Below, in pieces: positions 9,001 through 16,172 of a stretch of 64,000 nt of DNA (position 1 is its first letter; each line of letters starts with the position of its first letter). The DNA comes from Anaerotruncus colihominis (GTDB lineage Bacteria; Bacillota; Clostridia; Oscillospirales; Ruminococcaceae). Location: positions 1 through 64,000 of the forward strand of contig NZ_VIQT01000024.1 in assembly GCF_010206195.1 (NCBI RefSeq), in the 5' to 3' direction. The notes below the pieces were generated by a model. That model ran no database searches. It was not told the origin of the DNA and saw only the letters and a list, made by a program, of their open reading frames with translations. The position numbers were made by a program, and so were the translations under genes.

Positions 9001-12000
9001 GTCCGTCCCGGCCCCCTGGCTCATGGACGCCCCCAGCCAGCTTGTGACCCTCTACCCCAACCGCGACCACACCATCTATTTTGAGAACCACAAGAAGCCC
9101 ACCTTGACGGTGAACAAGGTGGACAGCATCACCGGCAGTCCTATCAAGGGGGCCAAGTTCGAGGTTTGGTACGGCTCCAACAACACGACCACCGGGGAGC
9201 TGAACAGCCTGGGCACCTTCTTCTCCGACGAGAACGGCCAATTTTTCGTTGACCTGCTGCGGGACGGCTGGTACAAGGTGACGGAGCTGGAACCCGCCGC
9301 TGGGTACACCATCAAGCAGCCCGCCACCCAGGAATTTTATATTAAGGGCGGCGAGAGCAAGGTTATCACGTTTGAGAATGTCCCGAAAAATGCTGTGATC
9401 GTTGAGAAATATGACAGCGTGACCGGCGCGGCCCTCCCCGGCTGCACGTTCCAACTGCGGTATTTGGGCGGCACCAGCGGCACGGGCGGCACCGTCATCG
9501 GCACCAAAGTTACCGGGAAGAACGGCACCGCCATGTGGACGGGCCTCAACCCCGGCGCGTATGTGCTGGAGGAAGTAGACGCTGCGGACGGGTACAACAT
9601 TATCCAGTCCTCCGAAACCATCATGCTGGCTGACAGTGGGGAGCAGAGCGTTGTCACTGTCAGATTTTCCAACGCCCCGGACGGAATTTTGCTTATCCGC
9701 AAGGTCTGTTCGGTGAACCCCTCCGTCACCTTGCAGAACGCCGAGTTTAAGGTTTTGTATGCGGACGGCACCGTTGTGGGCGACAGCAACGGCGTTTTCA
9801 GAACCGATGAAAACGGCGAAATCCGCATCACCGGCCTGACCCCCGGCAAGAGCGTGGTAGTGACGGAAACCCGCGCCCCCGCTGGCTTTATTCTGGACAC
9901 GCAGAGCCAGACCGTCCAGATCAAAGAGGGCCGCACCGTCAGCCTGACCTTTAAGAACCAGCCTCGCGGGGCCATCATTATCCAGAAGCGGGACAGCGCC
10001 ACCGACCAGCCCCTCCCCGGCGCGGAGTTCCGCGTGACCACGGCGGCAGGCTGTGAGGTAGGGCTGGACGGCGTGATCGGCACGTCCACGCTGACCCAAA
10101 ATGGAATCTTCACCACCGACGCCCAGGGAGAAATCAAGATCACCAACCTTGCCCCCGGCGCTTACGTCCTGACTGAAATCAAGGCCCCCACCGGGTATGT
10201 CATGGACACCGCCAGCACCAATGTTGTCATCGGGCAGGGCGGCGACACGCAGACCGTCATCGTGAAAAACTCCAAGGCCGGTACGCTGGTCATCGACAAA
10301 CGGGATTCCCTCACCGGGAAGCCCTTGCAAGGCGTCACCTTCAAAGTGACCACCTCCACGGGCGAGTTCGTACCGGCTGAAAACGGACAGATCAGCAGCA
10401 ACGGCCTGTATTTCACCGACAAGGACGGCAAAATCACCATCAACGGCGTGGTGGGGACGCTGGTGGTGACGGAAACGGCCACCATCCCCGGCTACACCAT
10501 CGACGAGGCCACCCGGACGCAGACGGTGGTAGTGAACCCCAACGACACGCAGACCCTCCACTTCACCAACACCCCCAGCACCACTCTTGTGATCGAGAAG
10601 TATATTGAGGGCACCACCACACCGCTGAAAGGCGTCACGTTCCTTGTGACAGACTCCAGCGGGGCCGTTGTGGGCAACAGCAACGGCGAGTTCATCACCG
10701 ACGAGAACGGGCGCATCGTTCTGAACGACCTGACCCCCGGCACCACCGTCACCGCACGGGAGGTCAAGGCGTTGGAGGGCTATGTGCTGGACGGCCAGCC
10801 TAAATCCATTTTGATTAAGGCAGGTGAAGTTCAGACCCTCCGTTTTTACAACGCCAAGCAGGGCACCATCGTGGTGAAGAAGCTGGACAAGCAGACCAAC
10901 GAACCGCTGGCCGGGGTGGAGTTCCAGATCACCTATGCGGACGGCTCCTACCTGGACGACGACTACGGCCACCTGTCCAGCAAGGGCCTCTACAAGACTG
11001 ACGCCAACGGCGAAATCCGTATTTCCGGCGTGGTGGGCACCCTGGTCATCACGGAAACCAAGCCCCTGCCCGGTTACGTCATGGACGAGGGCACCAAAAC
11101 GCAGACTGTCAAGGTAAACCCCACCGACACGCAGACCATCACCGTCTACAATACGAAGGTGGGCGGTTTGACCATCATCAAAAAGGACGAGGAAACCGGG
11201 GAGCGCATCAGCGGCGTTCAGTTTGAGATCCGCAAGCTCAACGGGGAGATCGTTGGCACCTACACCACCGACCGCTCCGGCGTCATTTCCCTGCCTGAAG
11301 CGGAAAAGGGCTGGTATCAGGTGACGGAGCTGAAAGCGGCCAAGGGCTATCAGTTGGACAGCCAGCCCTATCAGATCGAGGTAAAGGACGGCGGCACCGC
11401 CACCCTGGAGATCACCAACCGGCAGACCGGCAGCGCCATTATCCACAAGATCGACAGCGTGACCGGCAAGGGCATTTTCGGCGTGAAGTTCCTGCTGTCC
11501 GACGCCAAGGGCAACCCCGTGGGCACCTATGAGAGCGACAACGAGGGGTATGTCTATGTGGACGGTGGGCTTGCGGACGGCAAGTACACCATCCGGGAGA
11601 TCGAGTGCGCGGAAGGCTATATCCTGGACACCCAGCCCAAGACCATCTATGTGGAGTACGGCGGCTGCACCACCATCACCTGGAAGAACACCGCCATCAC
11701 CGGGCAGCTCCAGATCACCAAGACCAGCGCCGACTACAACAGCATGAACGGCTGGCCCGCTGGCACCCCCATCCCCGGCACCGTGTTTGAGGTCTACCAC
11801 TACCGCACGGGGAACCTTGTCGATACCATCCGTACCGATAAGAACGGCGTGGCCGTGTCCAAGCCCCTGCCCCTGGGCCGGTACAAGGTGGTGGAATCCA
11901 AGGCCGCTGACTTCTACGCCCTGGACAAGACCCCCATTGACGTGGAGATCGAACACGCTGGGCAGATCGTCAAAGCGGCCATGACCAACAAGAGCCTTTA

Positions 12001-12544
12001 TACCAACGTAGCCATTGAGAAATCCGGCTATAAAGAGGTCATGCCCGGTCAGAACATCCGCTACACGTTCTCCAACATCGCCAACAACTCCACCACGGCG
12101 CTCACCTCTTTCTATTGGAGGGACACCCTGCCCGTGGAGGCGGTGCGGCTGGCGAAGATCACCACCGGCACTTACAATGCCGCTGGCAGCTACAAGATCG
12201 TTTACAAGACCAATCTCTCCGGGGCCGACTACCGTGTGCTGGCGGACAGCCTGAACACCCAGCAGAACTATGTGTTGGAGGCGTCCCCCGTGGCCCTGCG
12301 GCTGGCGTCCAACGAGTACGTCACGGAAGTGATGTTCGTGTTCGGCGTCGTGCCCGCCAACTTCCGGCAGGTGGAAGCCCCCAAAATTGACTGCACCGTT
12401 GTGTCCTGGGCCAAGGGCGGCAGTCAGTTCGTCAATCAGGCGGACGTGGGCGGCGTCTACAACGGCCAGTGGATCATGGCGACCACCCGCTGGGTAACGA
12501 AGGTCTACGCCCCCTCCAAGCCCCTGCCCCGAACGGGGTATTAA
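6062..12544 (+). CDS. Giant thioester-domain/SpaA-repeat surface adhesin
   Basis: This 2160-residue protein begins with a signal peptide. A thioester (TQxA-type) domain follows: Cys76 in AYCVNHG and Gln141 in YATQMAVWA are the residues that form the internal Cys-Gln thioester in known Gram-positive adhesins. About 17 SpaA/CnaB-like beta repeats of 85-105 residues fill most of the rest, each starting with an xxxIxKxDxxTGxPLxGxxF pattern and ending with a YxLD...FxN block. The final 190 residues form a different DUF11-like domain. The protein stops at LPRTGY, a sortase motif without the usual membrane helix and charged tail. AAGGAG precedes ATG 6062. A GGCAG/CTGCC hairpin with TTTTCTT (6007-6034) lies between it and the transglutaminase gene. 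Confidence 0.9.
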   Translation: MKHKHFNRLLSMLLVVATLFGLMAVPASAASLGDSGTVTIQQAGYGNYLSKKNGGTIGGGYWKYTSNNGVTGTAYCVNHGLKGVSPSKALTVQEYNREPKTMGAFANGYPNRTLEQFKELHANDVRGIASLTEDEYKYATQMAVWATCGQLSVPGTSFTAGRDVLTEPTSDAQKIRVFDSIKAILRLANGWTQHLHTGLSLRAEENRDVRGVEVVNEFGLEGAAEDGTDGIKLERINGREYYTRVVYVSSATSTWIDDYKTKVYSTDAPQGTIFVAENNSPLETVQENGATCYKVDTSKNRTTTLNSNGGEYYGAFKVCIPVDTAAAEGSFTIKAAGGVAQFNLYLAYNPSASEQSYIISDPGYTNLDAQIPFKWSGTEEPDTASLQVIKAGAGGAPLEGAEFTLTGDRGTSVSGATDRNGQIVWRDLPADEKFTLTETAAPEGYQIVAPMNVTLTPGRTEYVTITDDVERGFTIKKVDAQNKGSLQGAVFRFEQINGSYMTTGITGFDGTISFEGDELPYGSYRITEQTPPDGYVKSDRVETVEWDGTKDVLITWENVRDISLTIIKVDEQTGVSLPNASFDVFADGKLITSVTTNDDGEARVTGIQKEAYIEIVETAAPAGYVLDKTPHGIHIDPYDPATEDDPVLTVTNRARPALRILKYDLKSNSPMPDVTFEVWHDGDLFGEYTTNASGEIFLYDLEPGTYLVKEVATDDAHVVNSTPQQIELKAGETQTRELVFFNSLKPGIHLIKVDSITMKSLPNVRFEFKLVGGSYRQEFTTDINGEIDLSKLTPGAYEVRELEAPDGYLIDDAVRVVQVNPDENANFVFTNTPKPSLRLIKTSSDGTRLGGVHFRIARIEDGTHYLDRITDDNGEINISKLEPGVYSVKETATVADHILDLQEYHVELFPGQTSTITIENQRRPNLIVYKKDADTGDPIPNTVFLVKAADGHSVDEIKTDSEGKATLDNLLPGVYEVSEKSVPAPWLMDAPSQLVTLYPNRDHTIYFENHKKPTLTVNKVDSITGSPIKGAKFEVWYGSNNTTTGELNSLGTFFSDENGQFFVDLLRDGWYKVTELEPAAGYTIKQPATQEFYIKGGESKVITFENVPKNAVIVEKYDSVTGAALPGCTFQLRYLGGTSGTGGTVIGTKVTGKNGTAMWTGLNPGAYVLEEVDAADGYNIIQSSETIMLADSGEQSVVTVRFSNAPDGILLIRKVCSVNPSVTLQNAEFKVLYADGTVVGDSNGVFRTDENGEIRITGLTPGKSVVVTETRAPAGFILDTQSQTVQIKEGRTVSLTFKNQPRGAIIIQKRDSATDQPLPGAEFRVTTAAGCEVGLDGVIGTSTLTQNGIFTTDAQGEIKITNLAPGAYVLTEIKAPTGYVMDTASTNVVIGQGGDTQTVIVKNSKAGTLVIDKRDSLTGKPLQGVTFKVTTSTGEFVPAENGQISSNGLYFTDKDGKITINGVVGTLVVTETATIPGYTIDEATRTQTVVVNPNDTQTLHFTNTPSTTLVIEKYIEGTTTPLKGVTFLVTDSSGAVVGNSNGEFITDENGRIVLNDLTPGTTVTAREVKALEGYVLDGQPKSILIKAGEVQTLRFYNAKQGTIVVKKLDKQTNEPLAGVEFQITYADGSYLDDDYGHLSSKGLYKTDANGEIRISGVVGTLVITETKPLPGYVMDEGTKTQTVKVNPTDTQTITVYNTKVGGLTIIKKDEETGERISGVQFEIRKLNGEIVGTYTTDRSGVISLPEAEKGWYQVTELKAAKGYQLDSQPYQIEVKDGGTATLEITNRQTGSAIIHKIDSVTGKGIFGVKFLLSDAKGNPVGTYESDNEGYVYVDGGLADGKYTIREIECAEGYILDTQPKTIYVEYGGCTTITWKNTAITGQLQITKTSADYNSMNGWPAGTPIPGTVFEVYHYRTGNLVDTIRTDKNGVAVSKPLPLGRYKVVESKAADFYALDKTPIDVEIEHAGQIVKAAMTNKSLYTNVAIEKSGYKEVMPGQNIRYTFSNIANNSTTALTSFYWRDTLPVEAVRLAKITTGTYNAAGSYKIVYKTNLSGADYRVLADSLNTQQNYVLEASPVALRLASNEYVTEVMFVFGVVPANFRQVEAPKIDCTVVSWAKGGSQFVNQADVGGVYNGQWIMATTRWVTKVYAPSKPLPRTGY

Positions 12545-12555
12545 GCACCATCCCC

Positions 12556-12576
12556 GTGGCCCGCACAGCGGGCCAC
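12556..12576 (+). terminator. GC-rich hairpin after the adhesin
   Basis: A perfect 9-bp inverted repeat, GTGGCCCGC-ACA-GCGGGCCAC, starts 12 nt after the adhesin stop. There is no T tract, so it may be a 3' stabilising structure or a weak terminator. Confidence 0.55.
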
Positions 12577-12588
12577 TTACATATCCAT

Positions 12589-12625
12589 TCGCACATTTGA
12601 AACCGTTTCTTTTTTCTTGTACTAT
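12589..12625 (+). promoter_or_regulatory. Box-type promoter (site b)
   Basis: TCGCACAT (12589-12596), -35 TTGAAA (12597-12602), a 17-nt spacer and -10 TACTAT (12620-12625). The box position relative to the -10 is identical to that in the other three sites. It drives the small gene at 12652 and probably the genes downstream. Confidence 0.75.
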
Positions 12626-12651
12626 GGGGATAAGGAAAGGAGCTGTTTCAA

Positions 12652-12804
12652 ATGTTCAAACGGGAAAAGAAAGTTTATCTTGAATTGACTAATAAGGAAT
12701 ACCGGCGTTTGAGGGAGTACCTGCTGGGCTGGCGAAACAAGCTGACCGCCCAGGGCCGGGACGCCGCCCCGGTGAATGAACTTCTGATGAAACTGATGGC
12801 CTGA
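12652..12804 (+). CDS. Small basic protein, possible DNA-binding (50 aa)
   Basis: An ATG at 12652 with AAAGGAG upstream opens a 50-codon frame (MFKREKKVYLELTNKEYRRL...). The N-terminal KVYLELTNKEYRRLREYL pattern, with a short strand followed by an amphipathic helix, and the C-terminal VNELLMKLMA helix resemble a ribbon-helix-helix fold, but this is inference. It sits directly behind box promoter b and ahead of the RNA structure at 12814-12883. Confidence 0.75.
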   Translation: MFKREKKVYLELTNKEYRRLREYLLGWRNKLTAQGRDAAPVNELLMKLMA

Positions 12805-12813
12805 AAATAAAGT

Positions 12814-12883
12814 GTTCCTCCATACATACACCGCTCTTTGTCCGCTGGACATGGGGCGGTGTAAATTTTTGGACAGGAGGAAC
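12814..12883 (+). promoter_or_regulatory. Leader RNA able to sequester the next RBS
   Basis: GTTCCTCC (12814-12821) is a perfect 8-nt complement of GGAGGAAC (12876-12883), which is the ribosome binding site of the gene at 12889. Between them lies a second hairpin, ACACCGC (12828-12834) with GCGGTGT (12856-12862), itself containing GTCC/GGAC. The whole can fold into one long stem that hides the Shine-Dalgarno sequence, suggesting translational control. Confidence 0.55.
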
Positions 12884-12888
12884 CGGCT

Positions 12889-13188
12889 ATGGAGCATACA
12901 CCCTTTGAGTACGGTGGGCTGCACTTTATCCCGGAACAGCGGTTTGAACCGCAGGGCCAATACCACCGCCGAATACCGCTGTCCCGCATGGGACAGGAAG
13001 CGGAGGCAGACCTGTTTCCCGGTGAGTTCGCCTACTCCCACAGCGGCTTTTATGAAGCGGCCGCCGTAAAAGACTGCGACATTTTCCGCTGTGCGGAGAA
13101 TGGGCGGCTGTACGTCCCCTGCGAGGACGGCTTGCGGCCCTATAACGAAAGGCCCGACCCGGAGAGGGGGCGGGAGCATGAACGCTGA
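12889..13188 (+). CDS. Conserved element protein, unknown function (99 aa)
   Basis: This protein of 99 residues begins MEHTPFEYGGLHFIPEQRF and is hydrophilic, with no signal or membrane segment. Similar short proteins occur next to conjugation genes in Clostridia elements and may belong to the large-polyvalent-protein-associated (LPD) families; I could not assign one securely. ATG 12889 has GGAGG 8 nt upstream, which is the site sequestered by the leader structure. Its end overlaps the next gene by 11 nt. Confidence 0.75.
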   Translation: MEHTPFEYGGLHFIPEQRFEPQGQYHRRIPLSRMGQEAEADLFPGEFAYSHSGFYEAAAVKDCDIFRCAENGRLYVPCEDGLRPYNERPDPERGREHER

Positions 13189-13981
13189 CGGCAAGAAGCC
13201 CATAGAGGGCAATTTCCACGCTGTCTCCTGCTCAGGTGGCAAGGACTCGACCGCCATGCTTCTGCTGATGATCGAACGGGATATGCCTATTGACGTGGTG
13301 CTAACCGCCGATACCGGCATGGAGTTCCCGGAGATGTATGAACACATGGAGAAGTTGGACGGCCTGCTCTACCGGGAGCGCGGCATCCACATCACTACCC
13401 TGCGGCACCCCAGGGGCTTTGAATGGCTCATGTTTGAGGAACCGAAGGTGAAGCAGTCCAGCATTGAGAACCGGCAAAGGCTGGGGGTGTCCCTCTATGG
13501 GAACGGCTGGCCCGGTGCCCGTGTGCGCTGGTGTACGGGTCAGTTAAAAACACATCTTATCCACAAAGAAGTGAACCGGCTGAAAAAAGAGCGGAACGCC
13601 CTGCACTATGTCGGGATCGCCGCCGACGAGCCGAAGCGCATCAAGGACGACCAATATCCCCTGGTGGATTGGGGTATCACCGAAGCCGAAGCCTTGCAGA
13701 TCAGCTATGACCGGGGCTTTGATTGGGGCGGGCTGTATCGGATATACAATCGCTGTTCCTGCTGGTGCTGCCCCCTCCAACGAATCGGGGAGCTAAAAAA
13801 GCTGCGAAGCCATCACCCTGAATTATGGGCGCGACTCCAGGAGATGGACAGGCGGGCTATAGCACAGTTTGGGCACAACCCCCTGGGGCAATTCACAAAA
13901 AATTGGACAGTGGAACAGTTAGAACGGAGGTTTGCCAACGAGGACAGGCAAATCGACCTTTCTGTCAGAGAGGAACGATAA
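13178..13981 (+). CDS. PAPS-reductase/ATP-pyrophosphatase-like protein
   Basis: This 267-residue protein has the PP-loop SGGKDST at residues 19-25 near the N-terminus. The PP-loop binds ATP or an adenylated substrate in PAPS reductases, tRNA thiolases and DndC-type DNA sulfur-modification enzymes. A Cys cluster (CSCWCCPLQ) lies near residue 195 and could hold metal or sulfur. It is shorter than DndC. ATG 13178 overlaps the preceding gene by 11 nt and is preceded by a GGAG-rich stretch. In conjugative elements such proteins are usually annotated only as phosphoadenosine phosphosulfate reductase family. A nucleic-acid modification role is inference. Confidence 0.8.
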   Translation: MNADGKKPIEGNFHAVSCSGGKDSTAMLLLMIERDMPIDVVLTADTGMEFPEMYEHMEKLDGLLYRERGIHITTLRHPRGFEWLMFEEPKVKQSSIENRQRLGVSLYGNGWPGARVRWCTGQLKTHLIHKEVNRLKKERNALHYVGIAADEPKRIKDDQYPLVDWGITEAEALQISYDRGFDWGGLYRIYNRCSCWCCPLQRIGELKKLRSHHPELWARLQEMDRRAIAQFGHNPLGQFTKNWTVEQLERRFANEDRQIDLSVREER

Positions 13982-13983
13982 CT

Positions 13984-14163
13984 ATGGATGAAAAAAAGAA
14001 CATGGACAAAGAGTTGTCCGAGATGCTGCGGGGCGTTCCGCCGCAAAACATCTTGATCTCCTTTGACGGCAAGCCTGCCAAATCCCTGGCGGATTATGCA
14101 AAGGAGCGGCAGGAACAGGCCCGCCAGAAGAAGCGCAGGCCGCGTGATGACCGGGAGAGGTGA
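13984..14163 (+). CDS. Small charged protein (59 aa), unknown function
   Basis: ATG 13984 follows the previous stop by 2 nt, with AGAGAGG upstream. The product is very rich in Lys, Arg, Glu and Asp with a basic tail (KKRRPRDDRER). It ends within the start region of the next gene, which places it in the same operon. No domain was recognised. Confidence 0.7.
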   Translation: MDEKKNMDKELSEMLRGVPPQNILISFDGKPAKSLADYAKERQEQARQKKRRPRDDRER

Positions 14164-14168
14164 CGGTA

Positions 14169-14759
14169 ATGTCGGACAAAAAGCGGATGATTGAAAATTT
14201 TGAGGTCATCCACTCGCTCCAGATCGGGGCGCGTGAGGTGGTGGTGGGCGTCAGCCCGGAGCAGGAGTTCATGTGCTGCTTCTGCACCCAGGACGGGATG
14301 AGCGAGTATTACACCGAAGCGATGGCAAGTGACGACTACCTGGAGATCATGGAGCTTTACACGGACAGGCTGAAAGGACAGGTGGCGGCGCTGCAAGCCC
14401 AGCGCAATACCCTCCACATCCCGCTGAATTTGCTGAACAGTGAACAGTGTTTTCCGCTGAACGACAACGACGACATCACCGGCAAGGTGGTGGCGGTCAA
14501 GCCAAGTTCTCTCCGCTATGAGTACCGTCGGGCAGACTGCCAGCTTATCCTTGTGACGAATGGCAGCGGGGCACGGGGCTATTCACGAGGCACATCGGTC
14601 TATGGCATTAACGTGTTCACAGGCCGCAGGGATGGCCGGTGGGAACGCATGGATGTTTTAGGCGAGGTCAGGCCGGAGTGTATGCCACAGTGGGCGAAAG
14701 ACCGTTTGCAGGTCATTCAGCGGGAGCGGGCACTGCAAAAGGGGCGTGACAGCCGATGA
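14169..14759 (+). CDS. Conserved element protein, unknown function (196 aa)
   Basis: This hydrophilic protein (MSDKKRMIENFEVIHSLQIG...) has no recognisable catalytic motif. ATG 14169 is preferred over GTG 14160 because GGAGAGG lies 8 nt upstream of it. The stop overlaps the methyltransferase ATG (ATGA junction), indicating tight coupling. It shares an operon with small element proteins and may serve DNA modification or antirestriction, but nothing in its sequence proves that. Confidence 0.75.
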   Translation: MSDKKRMIENFEVIHSLQIGAREVVVGVSPEQEFMCCFCTQDGMSEYYTEAMASDDYLEIMELYTDRLKGQVAALQAQRNTLHIPLNLLNSEQCFPLNDNDDITGKVVAVKPSSLRYEYRRADCQLILVTNGSGARGYSRGTSVYGINVFTGRRDGRWERMDVLGEVRPECMPQWAKDRLQVIQRERALQKGRDSR

Positions 14760-16168
14760 AACTTCTGCTGGGCGGCTCCCCCTGCACCCATTGGAGCATA
14801 GCGCAGACCCGGAACCGGGAAACACAGCCGGAGGGCCTGGGCTGGGAGCTGTTTCGCAACTATCTGATCGCCAGGGAGCGGTATGGGCCGGACTTCTATT
14901 TATACGAAAACAACAAGAGCATGGCCCCGGCGATACGGGCACAGATCACGGCGGAGCTGGGCGTGGAACCGCTTTTGATAAACTCTGCCCTTGTGTCCGC
15001 CCAAAGCCGCCAAAGGTTATATTGGACGAACATCCCCGGCGTGGAGCTGCCGGAGGATCGGGGCCTTATCCTGTTGGACGTTCTGGAAAGCGGCCTGCCG
15101 CTCCATGAAAAGGGCTACACGCTGAAAGCAAATTACAGCAGGGCCAGCGCCGTGAACGCCCTGGACGGCGGGCACTTCCCCGCGCCTATGGCGATAGAGC
15201 CGGTGAACGTCACCGCCGATGGCAAGGCCCAATGCCTGCGGGCCACCTATTATAAAGACGGCATCCGCAATATGGTGGGCAACACCATAGACCGCAAGAC
15301 CTGTGTGGCTACACCCATCCGGGTATGCAATATCAACGGTGGCAGACAAGGAAACCGAATATACAGCACGGACGCCAAGAGTTGCGCCATAAAGTCGCAG
15401 GGTGGAGGGATGGGCGGGCATGGTCAAGGGCTTTATGCAATACCGGCAGACAAAGGTGTCCTGCTACGGAACATTTTGGAAAGAAGTGTGGAAGCAAAGA
15501 CCGGGCGTTATACTGTCCCTACCGCCTGCCCCGCCCTGCGGGTGACAGAGGCCACCGCCAAGGGCTACACCGACATTCTCCCCGGCGAGTGCGTTGACTT
15601 GACCATGCCCAACAGTAAGACCCGCAGGGGCCGCGCCATGAGGGAAAAGGCAAACTGCCTGACCACCTCCTGCCAGTATTATCAGTATTGCGGAACGCTG
15701 GACAGGCCCATCTACGAAGTCCGGGACGGCCAGATCACGATAAAGGGCCAGCAGTACCCCATCAAGCTGATGGACGGCTACTATATCATCCGCAAGCTGA
15801 CGGTGCGGGAGTGTATGCGCCTTCAAACAGTGCCGGAGGACTTTGTGTTCCCGGTCAGCGACACCCAAGCGTATAAAATGCTGGGCAACGGCTGGACGGT
15901 GGACGTGATCGCCCACATCCTGTCCTACTGTCCCGGCATCATCGTGGAACCGCTGGAAGTGCTGTCCATGTACGACGGCATGAGCTGTGGGCACCTGGCC
16001 CTTAACAAGCTGGGGACCACCGTTCTCCGCTACTACGCCACCGAGATCGACAAATACGCCATCAAGACCACCCAGACAAACTTCCCCGGCACCATCCAAT
16101 TAGGCGACGCTTTTCAGGTGCGGGAGGACAAGTGGTGGTCTTTTTTTGAGCAAGCAAAAGGAGTGTGA
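14756..16168 (+). CDS. Circularly permuted DNA (cytosine-5) methyltransferase
   Basis: This 470-residue protein has the C5-methyltransferase motifs in rotated order. It starts with motif IV (GGSPCTHWS, catalytic Cys10), then ENN (51-53, motif VI) and QSRQR (83-87, motif VIII), a target-recognition region, and RECMRLQ and GNGWTVDVIAHIL (motifs IX-X). The S-adenosylmethionine-binding motif I (VLSMYDGMSCGHLALNKLG) and motif II (YYATEIDKYA) come only after about residue 400, and the protein ends just after the motif III-like LGDAF. In normal enzymes motifs I-III are N-terminal. The break falls exactly between motifs III and IV. It probably protects the element from host restriction. ATG 14756 overlaps the upstream stop. 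Confidence 0.88.
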   Translation: MKLLLGGSPCTHWSIAQTRNRETQPEGLGWELFRNYLIARERYGPDFYLYENNKSMAPAIRAQITAELGVEPLLINSALVSAQSRQRLYWTNIPGVELPEDRGLILLDVLESGLPLHEKGYTLKANYSRASAVNALDGGHFPAPMAIEPVNVTADGKAQCLRATYYKDGIRNMVGNTIDRKTCVATPIRVCNINGGRQGNRIYSTDAKSCAIKSQGGGMGGHGQGLYAIPADKGVLLRNILERSVEAKTGRYTVPTACPALRVTEATAKGYTDILPGECVDLTMPNSKTRRGRAMREKANCLTTSCQYYQYCGTLDRPIYEVRDGQITIKGQQYPIKLMDGYYIIRKLTVRECMRLQTVPEDFVFPVSDTQAYKMLGNGWTVDVIAHILSYCPGIIVEPLEVLSMYDGMSCGHLALNKLGTTVLRYYATEIDKYAIKTTQTNFPGTIQLGDAFQVREDKWWSFFEQAKGV

Positions 16169-16172
16169 CATT

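Noticed and set aside
5903-11956. A ~2000-codon open frame on the minus strand opposite the adhesin gene
   Set aside because: It is the mirror of a highly GC-biased, repetitive coding sequence; the plus frame has a signal peptide, thioester domain and repeats, while the minus frame is Gly/Val/His-rich with no ribosome binding site or domain.
7217-12000. Repeat array in the adhesin as a possible recombination-generated DNA repeat or CRISPR
   Set aside because: The repeats are protein-level domains of about 85-105 residues with diverged DNA sequence, not identical short DNA repeats.
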